The notes under the pieces: model-generated
Told to the model about the DNA's origin: nothing
The model's database searches: none
The model's input: the letters and a program-made list of their open reading frames with translations, nothing else
Made by a program: the position numbers and the translations under genes
Shown here: positions 45,401 through 57,216 of the stretch, one piece after another
How positions within the stretch are numbered: position 1 is the first letter of the stretch
Layout of the letters: each line of letters opens with the position of its first letter
DNA from: Cloeon dipterum
Taxonomy: Eukaryota > Arthropoda > Insecta > Ephemeroptera > Baetidae
Length of the DNA: 64,000 nt
Direction of reading: 5' to 3'
Assembly: GCF_949628265.1 (NCBI RefSeq)
Contig: NC_088787.1
Location: forward strand, 27,890,501 to 27,954,500

Positions 45401-48400
45401 TGCCGCTGATATCGTTCGTTCCGCCGCGAGAGAGGCACAATGCTACTGCTGGAGCGCGGATAAATGACTTTGACATTTCTGCCGTAATAAAAGGCTTTTA
45501 GGATTCCCGTCTCATCCTATAAATTATAGCACAGAAGCCGAGGCGGGCACCTGTGCACACGAGATCGCAGGGTGCGCTTTCACACAGAAACACGCATTCG
45601 AGCCTAATGGAGCTCGACGAAAATAAAATGCCATCCCGGAAAAGGGAATGTTTAATTCATGACGCGTGTGTAATTTTTCAGGAATTCCTGCCCTTAAATT
45701 GTTTCGTGTTTGGAATTATTCTGAGCTTCTTGTCGCTCGGCCCGCTTGCTTCCTTTTTCAGATAGCGCGAGAATTGTTTGAGAACCAGGTTTGTGACAGA
45801 ATACTAACATCAAGGAAGTCATTACAATTAGCCTTTATTCGCACATTAGAGGCGAGATTTCAGTCTTGTTAAAAGTGACTGGAATACTTCCACGAAATCA
45901 GGACGTTTAGAAAAATAAAATAAATTGGCTCTCACACAACTAAACCCAGCGGTATAATATTCAATTTAGAAATTAGGAGGCAACAATATTGCATCAAAGT
46001 CATTTATTACAATAAACTTATAAAATTAAATACTTTACAAGCAAATCAATGTAAATGATTTGAATTAAATTTTTATTGGCTGTATGCAATTGTGTTACCA
46101 GTGCATCGAAGCAATGTAGAGTACTCGTTGATTTTTGAGCTCCTCTTTATCGTATTTAGATTTCAATTTTCCATACTTTAATAGATCTTCTGTAGGCCTT
46201 CACCTTGAATATTTTTTTATCAGCGTAGATAACATTTAAGCGACAAAAGAGGAAACTCGGCGGAGCATGAAATGTTTCGTTGGGAATCCACAAAAATACC
46301 ATGATTTTATGAAACTCCCCTTCAAATGAAGGCGCGCGGCGAAAGCTTCTGCTTGTCAGGCCTCTCAACGCACCTGCCAAAGGGCTGAAAAATGAAATGC
46401 ACGTGCGGTCAAAAACAAACCCGCAAATGAATCAATCTTTCACGCGTCCCTCGGCAGCGCGGCAAAAACGCCATTCATCCTCGCATGATTTGTGTATTTA
46501 TAATGGCCTGTGTAAACAGTGGTCGGTAATTTTGATATGATGATTGCGTCGGTCGGTTGGCTCCGTCCCTCGCAGCAGCCGGATGGATGGATGAAAGGAA
46601 AGGAATAGGCTGGGTGGTCCCGCTCCCAAAGGGGAAGAAATTAAAACGTTTTGTGGCCACGCATGATTCCTCGCGCATTCTTCCTCCTTCTTTGCTGCTT
46701 TCGTAATTTATGAGTGTGCGTCGCTCAGTCAGACGTAATTTAGATCATCATCTCGTAGTAAGCCGCGATCACGCGCACTCTTCCCCACAGCATTTCCACT
46801 CGCGCAACAATAACACAGAAAGCAAGCAAGCGACTTTTATGCTCTCAACTCGTGAAACTCCAACTCGTGCTGCACAGCGCGCGATCGGAAGATGAGATTG
46901 TATACACACTCAGTCTCTGATTTTCCGTTCACATTGATGGGAGAGAGAGAGAGAGGTCGATGATTTTGGGTCAAATGTGAAGAAGTGAAGAGTGACAGCG
47001 TACAAGTTCCCACACTCACGGCTCTGAGTGTGTGTCAAAATTTTATAGAGAATACATATTGGTATTGGAAAAAGTCTTCATGTCTGATTGCATTTTGTGA
47101 GAATCTCTTAATAAAGAGGAGTGTTGTGATCTTTTAAATTTTTATGTTTGATGTTGTAGTCATTTCAGATTTCATGTTGTTGACTCCTTTAATGCATTCT
47201 TTTGTAATTTATTTTCATGACACAGGATTTTAATACAAATAGCCGATAGTATCAAATTTAAAGTTTATGATACAATACTAAATTATTGTAAAAATACCCA
47301 CACCAGTATGTATCACTTTTTCGAATGCAGGGCTGATGATTTATCTTTGAAGAAAGCAGCAACATGCGAAAAACAACGTAAGTATATTTTAAAATATAAT
47401 TATTTCCTTGTAAATTGTTCACCGCCGGTGTTTTTTTAATACAGCTATCTGTCTATATAGCAAATTAGATTGTTTCAATTTTGAAACATATAATTTTAAA
47501 TGAAAGATTTAGAGAATATGCTTTAAATCACGTTTTAAGCTGATGGAAGGCGGATGCAGTCTCGATATTTAAATAAAATGCGCTTTTATGCAAGTTAATG
47601 ACTCGTAAAACGTCCCAATTTCCTGCCTGCCTATAGTGTTTTCATAAAAAGCTCGCATAATCCATTCAAGACGTTTTTACGCTCCCGTTCGTTCCTCTCT
47701 GTCTCGCTTCCCAGAGGCTTTGTTCTTGCTCAGCTCATTTTCCTTTATTTCCCGGCGCAATAGAAAGATGCCAGTGCGGTGTACCTTCATTTTCTATACT
47801 AGCTGCAATTCAACGGCTTTGTTGTGGTCTCAACAATGCGAGTGGAATGCTGAGAGTCGCCTTGAAAGGGAAACATTTCACAGATGAATCGGCCGTTTTA
47901 ACAAAGGAACGACTTCCAGGTAACAGGAAAGACTTGAGACAAAGCGAGGAGCAGAAGGAAATACTCGTGTCTGGAGACGGAAAATTTAATGACACTCCAC
48001 ATCTACGAAAACAGAATGTTCTCTGCAGTTGTTAGGGGGTTTTATTCTGTAGGATACAATTATAAATGTGCGCACCTTAAGAACTGAAAATGTGTTGCAT
48101 TTATCAGAAAAATCATGGCCTGAATTGGACAGCAGTAAAATGGAAAGTCGTAAAAATTAAAAAATTATTCTTATTCCTCCCGTCATAATTTACAAATAGT
48201 ATTAATTACTACCTAAAAAAAGGAATTTCACTGGTTCACAACGCATAAAAATTCTGTTTGGCGGGCGAGTGAAATATAAAACTAAATTACAAAGTAGGCA
48301 CCTGGTGAGCAATCACTTATCTCATTAATAAACTTCCCGTGTTGTCTGTGGTGTGCGAAATTGCGTGTCGCGGCACTCACTCATTCACAAAGTGTTTATA

Positions 48401-51400
48401 CGCACTGGCGGCGCGCGCGACTTGTGCAGCCGCGTAATTAGACGAGTTTGCGCTCTCTTGGTGGCTTCTGTTATTTTATGAAGTGCGTTTCCCAACAAAC
48501 GAAACCGGCTGCGTAATATTTTATACATTATTATGTACAAAAGAATACAGGAACGTGCGAGAAATGAGAATGAGTGACGGTCGGCCATAAATCTGATATT
48601 GCGGGTAAAAAAGCAGTCGACTTTGTTCTCCATTCACGGCACTGGCGTATGTTTCTTGTAATTCAATCTTCAAAAGCCAAGAGCACAACTTCATGAGACC
48701 ACTGAACGCGATTTGCGGGATATATTAGAAGAGCGTACGCTGTCACCAGGGAAACTATATAACCTGACATATAAGGAAAAGGAGTCAATAAACTCTGACG
48801 AATTAATTATTTCGCAATTTGAGGATGGTTTAAATTTTAGGAAATTTTGTTCGATCGAATCAATAGGGGAGCACCTTTCTCGGAGTTAGTTTCAATTAGA
48901 AATTTTTAGTACATAAATATTTCAGAAAATGTGGAAAATATTAGGCCAACTTTCAGTAATTGATTCAAAAATTCATGTTTTATCATTTCAAAGATTTTCT
49001 AATATTTATTGTTTCTTCTGTGTGATACTCTGTTAATATCAACATCAGTTCTTCATTAATGTTCAATTCAATTCGTTTTTATTTCTATCTGTTTAAAGAC
49101 TACAAAAGAATGAAAGAACTCTCTAATCCAGAGATTATAGGGAAGCCTGTCGACTTTGGTAAAGTTTATCTCGGGCTTATGTACAGAACCTGAACATTGG
49201 CTATGGACTCGTCTGATTTCCTCCTTTTTATTTTAACCTCCTTGACGCGCTCACAAGCGCACAGACAGTCGACTCGCTACTTTTTCAGTCAGTCAAAATA
49301 TCTGAGGTGTAATTTTACATCCGTTCTCACTCGACTTAGATTACTGCTCTGGCTCTGGCCGTACTCACGCTGCTTAATTTCTCTCTCTTATTCGTCTGAG
49401 CAGAACAGCAGACCCGCAAGTGCTTTTCCCATTCTCGCCGCTTATTCGGGGAAGAGCGACTGAAATCGCTTCTCACGCACAATTAACGAGAATATTACTT
49501 TTTTTCGCCGCGGAAAGAATGAAGTCCTGTGCATGTATGTGTTGTTTTAGTGCGCAGCTCCTTCAAAATGCAAGCTCACGCGTGTTAGTTGCCCCACGAA
49601 AATTGAGACGTTCCATCATGGGATGGGTTAGTTCTTTTTTCTTTACACGTTTCCTTCGTGCATCACGCCTTTATTGTCTCCTTCACACGTTTGTTCAAGA
49701 GTGTAATTGCGATTTATTTTGCAGGAGCTAGTAAATTTTGCGCTGAACATTTTAACTCTGTGCAAATTAATTCCCTGACAATCAAGCTGGGAAATTAATT
49801 TCAAAAGCTTTAACGCACAATTAAAAATCAAAATTCAAATAACTCTCGTGCGAATGAAAATATGTTTTTCATCATTTAAACAGTTGACAACATGAAAAAA
49901 ATGAGAGCAAAATTTGAACTATCAAAAACAAATAAAACTATGAAAATAAAATGGCTATTTCAATTAATTTGAGCAGGAAGGCGTCATGCTGTTTTACGCT
50001 CATTCCATTTACTAAATCCCAAGTCATACAAACTAGAAACAATGCACAATGTGAAACGGTTGCTATACACACGCGGCAACTTGTCACCAGAGAGATTTAT
50101 GTTCCTCGCCGTTCAAAGTTGAGCCACACGCAGGCCGCTGCGCGATAAAAACGTAATCCCGCACAGCGGGGGCAGCGATTACGCAATTAAAGTCAAAACA
50201 ATATACGTGTGCAGAGGGAAAGTGGAACTAGCGCAAATAACCCCCTTTTGGAGAGGCGGAAAGAGCAAAATAATAAAGTGCAGAGCTGGGCGTCGTAAAT
50301 TTCAGATCCGCCGACAGTTTCAGGCTTCCAGTGAGCCGAATGCAAACACGCTCCCATTTAAAAGGCCCACTTTTATCTTTTGTGTTGGCTTTGTGACTGC
50401 ATTTTTATGTATTTCACGGGTTGTTTACTTTAGACCGAGATCTGGCATTTTATTTGCTTTATTTCTTGCGCTGGTACGTGAAATGGGTATGGATCAAATT
50501 GGTTACACCAGTTTTATCATCTGATAATAAAAATTGTCAAGAATCAGTGCAAATTAAATTCGCAATTATTCGAATACAATAGAGCGAGATAGTTGAATTG
50601 GTTTGAATAATAATTCAGCTAACGCTCAATACTGCGGTGCAATGATATTTCTTCCAGAAATTCCAAATATGTGGGATGCGATTCCAAAGAATACAACCCA
50701 AATCATTAGTAAAGAGTGAAACGTGTGTAGGAATAGACGTGAACGAACGATCTCGAAACACATCACTGACCATAATGTAATACTGATAAATGAGAATTTT
50801 GTAGTTACGGAAACTTAAGAACACCAGGGAGCAGCATGCAATGGGATTTAGAGTTTGGAAATCGTTTTTGTAAGGGTTATAAAGCACAATATACGACATG
50901 GTTGGGAAATATGTTATTGTTGTGAGGTGAAATGAACCGAATAAGTGAGTTGTATTTAGTGATTTAGAAATTTATATCACAGCGAATTGGCTAATGGAAG
51001 GCTAGAACTGGGATCCATTTTATCTTTTTTTTCAAATATTGCATAATAGCAAATGCTGTCAATCATACAATCAGCCTAAAAATGGATACTCTATTAATTT
51101 AAAAAGGTGCAATTTGTTCTCGTCATAATAATCAAATAAACATTAATTTTTTTTGAGTCTGAAATATAGCAAAATAATCCAATTATGAGATTTCAGTTGC
51201 GTACCATTTGATGCTGATCACTGTTCAACTGAAAGGTCGATATAAATGGGTAGAATTGAAATGTCTTATTCGATTAAAGTGCATTAGCCGAAGTAAAGCA
51301 AGTCTTAACTATACTTTCAAGCATTACGCCCTCGCCCCCGCACAACTGGGAGCGCAGATAGTGTTGTTTCCGAGTGTAGGCCTCAATGGAGCCCAAGGAG

Positions 51401-54400
51401 CTATGAAAGTCGCTCATCATCGAGCTGTGCGCCGTAAATCTGCGCGATCTGTGACGCCTCTCGCTGCGTGAGTTCATTTGCATAAACAAATAAACAAGTA
51501 GTATGGTAATAATTCCCGAGCAGCTTTGCGTGCTGATTGATTGTTTTTTCGCCTAATCGCACCGCCTTTGTCCGCCGTTTATTGTTGCTCACTCACGTCC
51601 CAGAGAAAGCATTCGAGTTGCCTCGTAATTTATTATACACGGGCAGAATCGGAAAAAAGACGCGAGAGTTTCAACGCCTTCGAGGAAACGATCTTATTGT
51701 GTGTTTCACAGCACCGCTGTTAATTTAACTTGTTGCACATCTCGTTGGAGTAACATTGATGAATGGATACAGTGAAAAGCGCAAGCTCCTGCGCGTTTAA
51801 TTCTTTTCTTGTTATGCTTTGTTTACGACATTTTCTTTTACCATCAATCATTGCAAGATTGTACAATGCGGGCTTTCACTTGAAGACATGTTGAAATTTT
51901 CAAATTTATTTATATAACAAAAATATCATTTAATTCATCCTATTTCTTTTTCTGAAAATTTCCACTTAAGCGCAGTTAAAAAATTTAGCCGAATATAGTC
52001 ATTCTTTTATGTAAAGGGTTGGCCTCAATGCAGAAGTGAGTGTAAAAGCACATTAGACGACTCTTTGCAAGAAATAGAGTAATTTTTATTGTTGTGTTTC
52101 ATATATAATTTGAACCTCATAAATTTTCATGCATTTCACCCAGATTTCACTCATCACTTGCCACGCTCATCGAATTCCAGGTACCCATCGTGCGTGAACA
52201 CTTTTTTGTATCAAGTTTTCTGCATATAATTATGCTGCGGATGCAGCGTCTAGCGGTTGAAAGTTTGTGTTTTCTCTGTGTAGTTATAAATCTTAAAAGT
52301 GATCGGGCCGAGCGCATGTATATTAAGACGTATGCAAATGATGGTGCACGTCGCCCCGTGTGCATAATATTTCATTTTCAATAAATCTCGGCATTGCATT
52401 TAATTATTTCTGAGACGGCGAAAAACGCTTCTGGCGCGGACTGATAATGTTGAGAGGATACAAATATGCATACATTATAAACAAACGCGCGAGCCGTCAT
52501 TTGGAAACGAGGAGAATACGCCCAAAATTCAATGTTTCTAGAGCGTTAAGAGCAGGTTCGAGTTTAAAAACATCATGTTTCTCTCGTTCCAAAGTGGGCG
52601 CACTTTTATATATTACGTTACAAGTACAACGGGTTAGTCTGCATTTTAATGCACTTTTCCTCCGTGGTAAGCATATAAATCTGAAGCGTCATCGAAAATA
52701 AAAAGGACAATTTGTGTAGCAAGCTGTTTCGGTTTCCTCCACGCAGCACAATAAATTTCAAGTATAACAAAAGCAGCTCGTTCATTCAAAACTCACAGGT
52801 GGCGAAAAATTTCCATTCAAAACCATACATCTTTCTTTCATATGCTTGGAAACAGCAGAAAAAAGTCGCTGACTCGCTCCCCAGGGAGTTTCCCGCTTTC
52901 CCAGGCGCAAGTTAAAGTAGCGTATTTACACACATTCTTTTCGGGTCCAGGGCTTGTAAGGTAGCAGATAATATATACACATATTGAAATGAGCGCTAAT
53001 GGCACAGGCGCGCAGCAGCGCCAGCACTTCTGTATGTGTTTGCTCTGGGCGTCGCACCAATTTTTGTGGACTCATCTAGCGGCTGGGCCACACAGCAACA
53101 CACACGGCTCTCAAAAAAGGCTGCTGATTGATTGCTCATTTGGACCCATTCAAATTTCAGACGAATTAAGCACGCCATGATTTATTTTGAAAGGTATGCA
53201 TCTCTCGTCAGCAAATTAGCTCCAACTCCTTGCACTTAACCTGCAGCTCTTGCTTGTTTATGTTCAAAATTAGAATCTAATATAATTAGGGAGCTGAAAA
53301 TTCTTGATAACACATGACCACATGAATTGTCATGAAATTTGAAAGAGTGAATATCAAACTTGCTCTGCTTTGACTATTTATTTGTGTTGATAACTGAATG
53401 TTAACTGAAATTCATTAGTTAATTTCATTTTGTGACAGATGGGAGTTTCATTTTGAAATTAGAAATGAACAGGCCTTTTAGTTTTTTCTTTTCTCCAATT
53501 TTAATTTAAGTGACGGTAAGTGACAAAAATAAATTATCAATTTGTGATAGCGATTTTGATTTAAATGTAACTTCAGTAAAATATTAAAAAAGTTTCCGTA
53601 GAGAACACCAAATTAAAACAAACGAACTCGACACAGAGAAAACAAAATCACATTATGATATTGATGACAGCTAATAAAAACAAATTTCAACAAATTTTTG
53701 CGGTTCTGGTGCACGATTTTTTTCTTTCAAAGCGAACAGTTGGAGCTTGTCGAATACATTTTAAACTTTAAATCCTTGAAAGTCTGCAAAATCGTTCTTC
53801 TGCGCAGTATAATTGTGTCACGTGGCGATTTTCTTTCGTTTAGCCGCGGTCTGGTGGAAAAGCGAGCGTGACCGGAGAATTATTATTGGCATGACACAAT
53901 GTATCCGCTGCCTGAGAGGCGTCGTGGCGGCTGCTGCTGCGAAAGTTATAGTTGTTGCCGTGCGCTGGAATAAATCGGGTTTTAATCCAGACGCAGCAGA
54001 CGTAAAAGGTTCGCGTCCGCTTGCCGCCACGATGAGTCACGCGGACGCGGACCAGGTGCATCTCACTCTTTCGCGAATGCACCTGCGAGTGCGTCTAATT
54101 TCACACTCAGCCGGGCCAACGAGGCTCGGATTACTAATTTCGGTAATGAATCGAGCAAAATGAACACTTCCTCTTATGTTATTGCGCTGCCTTGGTGGGA
54201 ACGCGGCGCGTCAAACCGCAAAAGCGCGCCAGTAAAATCTACGGAAGTCGTGCGCTCGTTTGCAACGCGTTTTTGCTGATTAGGCGTGTGCATCGGTGAA
54301 ATGAGGAGCCGAGTTGCAATCAGGGCAGAAAGTTCAAGCAGAATTGCTATCGGTTTCCTGACGCCGCAGATTCTCACCGCTCGTTTATTGCCATGGAATA

Positions 54401-56335
54401 GCTTCCTGCGAACTCCACTTGGTCTTTATTGATTTTTAAGATTGATAGCTTTACTGCCGAGCCTTCAATAATACGTGGCAGAAAATACGGCCCAACTTAA
54501 TGTGCATGCTAGAACCGAACCCAAATCTTCAAGCTACGAAGAAAAAAATGAACTTGATTGTAAAATAAAATGTATGTGTAGAGATAACGGAGTAAGCAAA
54601 TTTGCATTTTAGCAATTGACTTGTATCCATAAAAAACATCAGGATTAGTATCATCAGATTGGAATTGGAATTCAAGGTTTCGACTAAACTGACTGTTAAC
54701 AATTCAGCAGAATTGTTTATTAAATAATTAATTGAATAAAATCCCAACCTTTTCAAACAATTGAGACACTTTCCACTTGAAAAAAGCGAGCGAGACAAAC
54801 AAGTGAGCTTCAAACCTCAATTGTCTGCAAATTTAATGGAAAATCACGAAGCATGCAACCCAATTTTTTTGTTAAAAAATGTCTTGATCACCAGATATGC
54901 TTCGCAGGCTTGGCCACCTAATTGATGTACGATTCAATTGAATTTTAATGTTTGCAGCACCTGACGCTTGCTATTTGGAACAATTTTCAATTATTTGTAA
55001 CGGTAAAAATGCGCTTGTGTATAGCAATTAATTTTTAATAGGATTTTCGGATTCCAGGTTGGTCGCATTTTCAACAAATTTTCGGCTCTCTTGTGAATGA
55101 ATATCGCTGGAATGATAATGATGCGTGAGGTGCATGATATGCAATAAACTAACCCGTGGAAAATGCTACAAATTCTCGACTTTGGCCATAAAATTGTGAT
55201 GCAGTTTGTAATTAGTCCAAAGGGCCGGCAGCAGAATTCCTCGCGGGCGCATCATTAGGCGGCTAATTTGTACGCGGCGCGCGTTCCCGGAATAATTTAT
55301 GACATCTTATTTCAATTAAGTGTGATTGATATCACACCGATTCCCGAAATCACGGCAGAGGGACGCATTCACCTGTGCCGGTCTGACCGGTCGGTCGCGG
55401 CGTCAAAAATATTACGAGGCACACCGCCGCAAGCGTCTCCCATTTTCACGAGGGAAATTCAGTGAATCCACTTTTTTGTTCCCTTACCGCTTACCGCGGG
55501 ATGCTTCGATCGCAAAGCGAACGCATCTGGTTTGGCGGCTTCGTGTAATTATGCAAATCGTGATTCGCAAAAGGCATTCCGCGTGCGAATATTTTGCACT
55601 AAATCCACGCGTTGAATTCTCTGGCCGAGAACCGTAATTTTTATAGTAAATGTTTGCGGCATGATGCGCCTGAAAACTACTCTTAAATTATCTGCATTCG
55701 ATCAGAAGATATTTCTATTTATATATCGATACCCCGCAGGTTTCATTAATTTCCATTGTATTTAAATGGGAAGGATATTTGAATTGCAAAAGAAAACAAA
55801 CGCTTCCTTACCTGTTCTGGTCCTCAGGGCAGCTGTTTTCGTCGAAGGTGACGATTCCCGCCGCTACCCCGGGTGGCTCGAGGTCTGAGTCGGCGCCGAG
55901 CAGGACGCTGTTGGCTGCCAGGTTGAAGAGTCGCTTTGGCAAGGGGACCTTGGTCCTGCGCTCGCCGTCGCCGCCCCGAACCCTCGTGTAGGCCACCCCC
56001 AACAACACCAAACACGCTCTGTTGACGCCGGGCTCGTCGTCGGCGTCCCTCGCCGGGGGAAGCACCCTGAACCTGAAGCGGTAGTCGAGGTTGACCCTGA
56101 CGACGGCGTGGTACTCGGTGGCCGTGGCGTTCTGCGGCAGCGACTCGGACATGATCCGCACAGTGCAGGTGAGCAGGTCGTCCCTGAGTGCGCAGTCCGT
56201 GCGCTCGAGCGGCCGCAGGTGCGCCCTGCTGCGGTGCAGGTCGTCGCACACGGCGTCCAGCGTCGTCGCCGCCACCCCCGGCGCCAGCAGCGAGATGATG
56301 ATGTTGAAGATGAAGAAGTACAGCTTGTCGGCCAT
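32190..56335 (-). CDS. Single-pass leucine-rich-repeat cell-surface protein
   Basis: Six exons: 56335-55812, 39883-39540, 34894-34710, 33969-33661, 33225-32989 and 32453-32190; phases 2,1,0,0,0 agree at every junction. The product is 620 residues. It begins with a signal peptide (MADKLYFFIFNIIISLLAPG). Next is a unique cysteine-containing ectodomain of about 240 residues, including a Gly/Pro-rich stretch (GGLGSQGGPGAAKGPG). LRRs follow, e.g. VTELDLSFNALGNIS, IQRLNLSHSNLEKVP, LQRLDLSANELAVVP, LRHLNLARNKLVRGP and LHDLDVSSNALQ. An LRR C-terminal cap has NPFDCNDCN. A transmembrane helix spans residues about 574-598, followed by a 22-residue tail reading CSICCGVEDDNDIP at the end. No kinase or TIR domain exists. 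An adhesion or receptor-like role is inferred; I cannot match it to a named gene. Introns 1 and 2 are 15.9 and 4.6 kb; the rest are at most about 740 bp. Joining exon 1 to exon 2 across intron 1 rests on phase and context. Confidence 0.8.
32613..32755 (-). mobile_element. LINE 3'-end fragment (in LRR gene intron 5)
   Basis: It repeats the 3' UTR of the LINE at 20943-21085: GGGCTCACTTCGGCT, AAGTCTTAGAAACTTGTTTT, CCAGAAGTGTTGCCC and TTCTCACATGCTT, then an A-rich end with GAATAAA. No coding part remains. It is a short 5'-truncated insertion in the same orientation as the host gene. Confidence 0.7.
34895..39539 (-). other. LRR gene intron 2
   Basis: 4.6 kb of non-coding sequence. It has a GA-rich microsatellite at about 35150-35166. 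A long (GA)n run begins inside this intron about 75 bp after the donor of exon 2. No conserved reading frame or RNA gene was recognised. Confidence 0.55.
39410..39464. repeat. (GA)n microsatellite
   Basis: About 27 GA units in LRR gene intron 2, close to the exon 2 donor. Read as CT on the coding strand it gives the artefactual SLSLSL frames that extend exon 2. Confidence 0.95.
41330..42060 (-). mobile_element. LINE reverse-transcriptase relic with an internal hairpin
   Basis: The minus strand reads WLESFLLNRKQFVHF, then GIPQGPSVFNIYTNDI, then LFADDTSSVIV, then NYLSFNASKTN. These are consecutive motifs of a non-LTR reverse transcriptase; the GIPQG block has lost about six residues and LFADDT is the catalytic site. 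In-frame stops and frameshifts show it is dead. It lies just upstream of the A4GALT-like gene in the opposite orientation, inside LRR gene intron 1. A perfect 17-bp hairpin interrupts the reading frame between LFADDT and NYLSFN. Confidence 0.75.
41648..41685. repeat. Perfect 17-bp inverted repeat
   Basis: TGGGGCGGATTACGGCA (41648-41664), loop CTGC, then its exact complement (41669-41685). GC-rich inside AT-rich LINE sequence; it is not part of any reverse-transcriptase motif. Confidence 0.9.
42079..43552 (+). CDS. Alpha-1,4-glycosyltransferase, A4GALT-like (GT32 family)
   Basis: Exons 42079-42115, 42188-42321, 42476-42978 and 43033-43552; 397 residues (human A4GALT 353). It is a type II Golgi protein: short cytoplasmic N-terminus, membrane helix at residues about 26-42, then the lumenal domain. 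That domain holds FFIETSGRG, ALESAARHNPDADIY, a YGGIYLDLDFV block with the DxD nucleotide-sugar and metal site at residues about 232-234, and GYSGPSMVARV. The ending QLAQKHCPRAYWSC matches the C-terminal region of the family. Insect members transfer GalNAc to glycolipids (Drosophila alpha4GT1/2) and vertebrate ones Gal; the donor cannot be read from sequence. For exon 3, the better-looking acceptor at 42455-42456 leads to a stop in both usable frames. The AG at 42474-42475 was therefore chosen, which keeps the frame open. AATAAA lies at 43582. Nested in an intron of the opposite-strand LRR gene. Confidence 0.85.
43923..44033 (+). other. Short open frame with signal-like N-terminus
   Basis: A 36-codon frame starting MHVIRIIILLSTYMLQI, then NLSKTCVEGA..., with two cysteines. 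An AATAAA follows within about 40 bp of the stop. It lies between the A4GALT-like gene and its pseudogene. It could be a small secreted peptide or the eroded membrane-anchor exon of the pseudogene; the second is at least as likely. Confidence 0.25.
44090..44480 (+). pseudogene. Decayed duplicate of the A4GALT-like gene
   Basis: Two blocks match the intact gene in order. 44095-44185 resembles 42638-42730, sharing TTTCTTCA.CGAGACCTCAG and TGTTACCCC. 44240-44475 resembles about 43320-43545, sharing CTCAAGCCAGA.AA.TT and AACTATCTGAAG-like wording, then CCAATGT.ACGCT.GG.TCTAATCA. Sequence for the middle of the protein, including the DxD motif, is missing. Stops and frameshifts occur throughout. 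Its position just 3' of the gene in the same orientation indicates tandem duplication followed by decay. Confidence 0.85.
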
Positions 56336-57216
56336 CCTCTCACATGACAGCGGCGCGGCGCGTTGCGATTTGCACCACGCTCCGAAGCAGATTAAGCGTG
56401 GCTTAGACGGTCATCCTGAGTCAAGGGCATCCACTGCTACGCCGGCTCGAGAGGCGCATGCGTCGCCCAGGTAGTCACGCTCGTTTCTCTCTCTTTTCTT
56501 CGCTAGCTCCAGCCCGGCCTTTTCTTATCCCTTCCCGCTCGCTCGCTCGCTTGCAAGCGTCCAACACAGGGCTGCGCGCCGTGTTTTGTATGGATTCACT
56601 TGGAATTATTCTCTCGGCCACAGCCTGCACAGATTACGTGTTTAGTTTGAATTGAGATTCCGAGCATTCCCTTTTTATTCATCATTTGTTCCACTTTTAC
56701 AGGAAATCTACCCTGATTTTTTTTTTCAGTTTATCAACAATTTTTGTTAAAATCGATCTCTTTTTGAAGGATTTTTATTTCACATTAATATCCTTGCTAT
56801 TTAAATGCTGCACCGCTCACTCAAGTCACCAAGCATTGAATGTTTGAAATAAATAGAATTTTGAGTCTTGATTAAAGTTGGCGATATTTTTCCTTGGTTA
56901 TAAGAATAATGAAATTAAAACACTTTAATTCAATTCGGCTAGAGCTTAACATGGCATAATATAATATAAGGAGATTTTTTAGAATATTACTACATCAGGA
57001 CTTGTTTTGATGGACCTTTTTATGCTACGATTTTTACAAAATTAAATTTTTTATCGGCATGACAGTGGTGTCACAGTTCTCGTGAACAAACGTTATGAGT
57101 ATATAATTAAAAAAATAAATCCCTGCCAAACAAGGAAGATCATTGTTTTCTAACACAAATATTGACAGGTAATAAATTATTTTTTTCTGATTCGCACACC
57201 GCTAAATTATCCAAGC
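56336..57216 (-). promoter_or_regulatory. LRR gene 5' flank
   Basis: The first 220 bp upstream of the ATG are GC-rich and CpG-containing (56336-56570), consistent with a TATA-less promoter or 5' UTR. Beyond that the sequence turns AT-rich. Confidence 0.4.

Larger units (their letters stand above)
39884..55811 (-). other. LRR gene intron 1 (15.9 kb)
   Basis: It contains the A4GALT-like gene, its pseudogene and a LINE relic between 41.1 and 44.5 kb. The remaining 11 kb (44.5-55.8) has no recognisable coding exon. Its composition is patchy: CG-containing, moderately GC-rich segments alternate with AT-rich ones. A GA-rich run lies at about 46940-46954. I found no RNA gene there. Confidence 0.55.

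Noticed and set aside
55824-56347. Several overlapping Arg/Ala-rich frames on both strands
   Set aside because: Alternate frames of GC-rich LRR gene exon 1; only one frame has a signal peptide and a donor in phase with exon 2.
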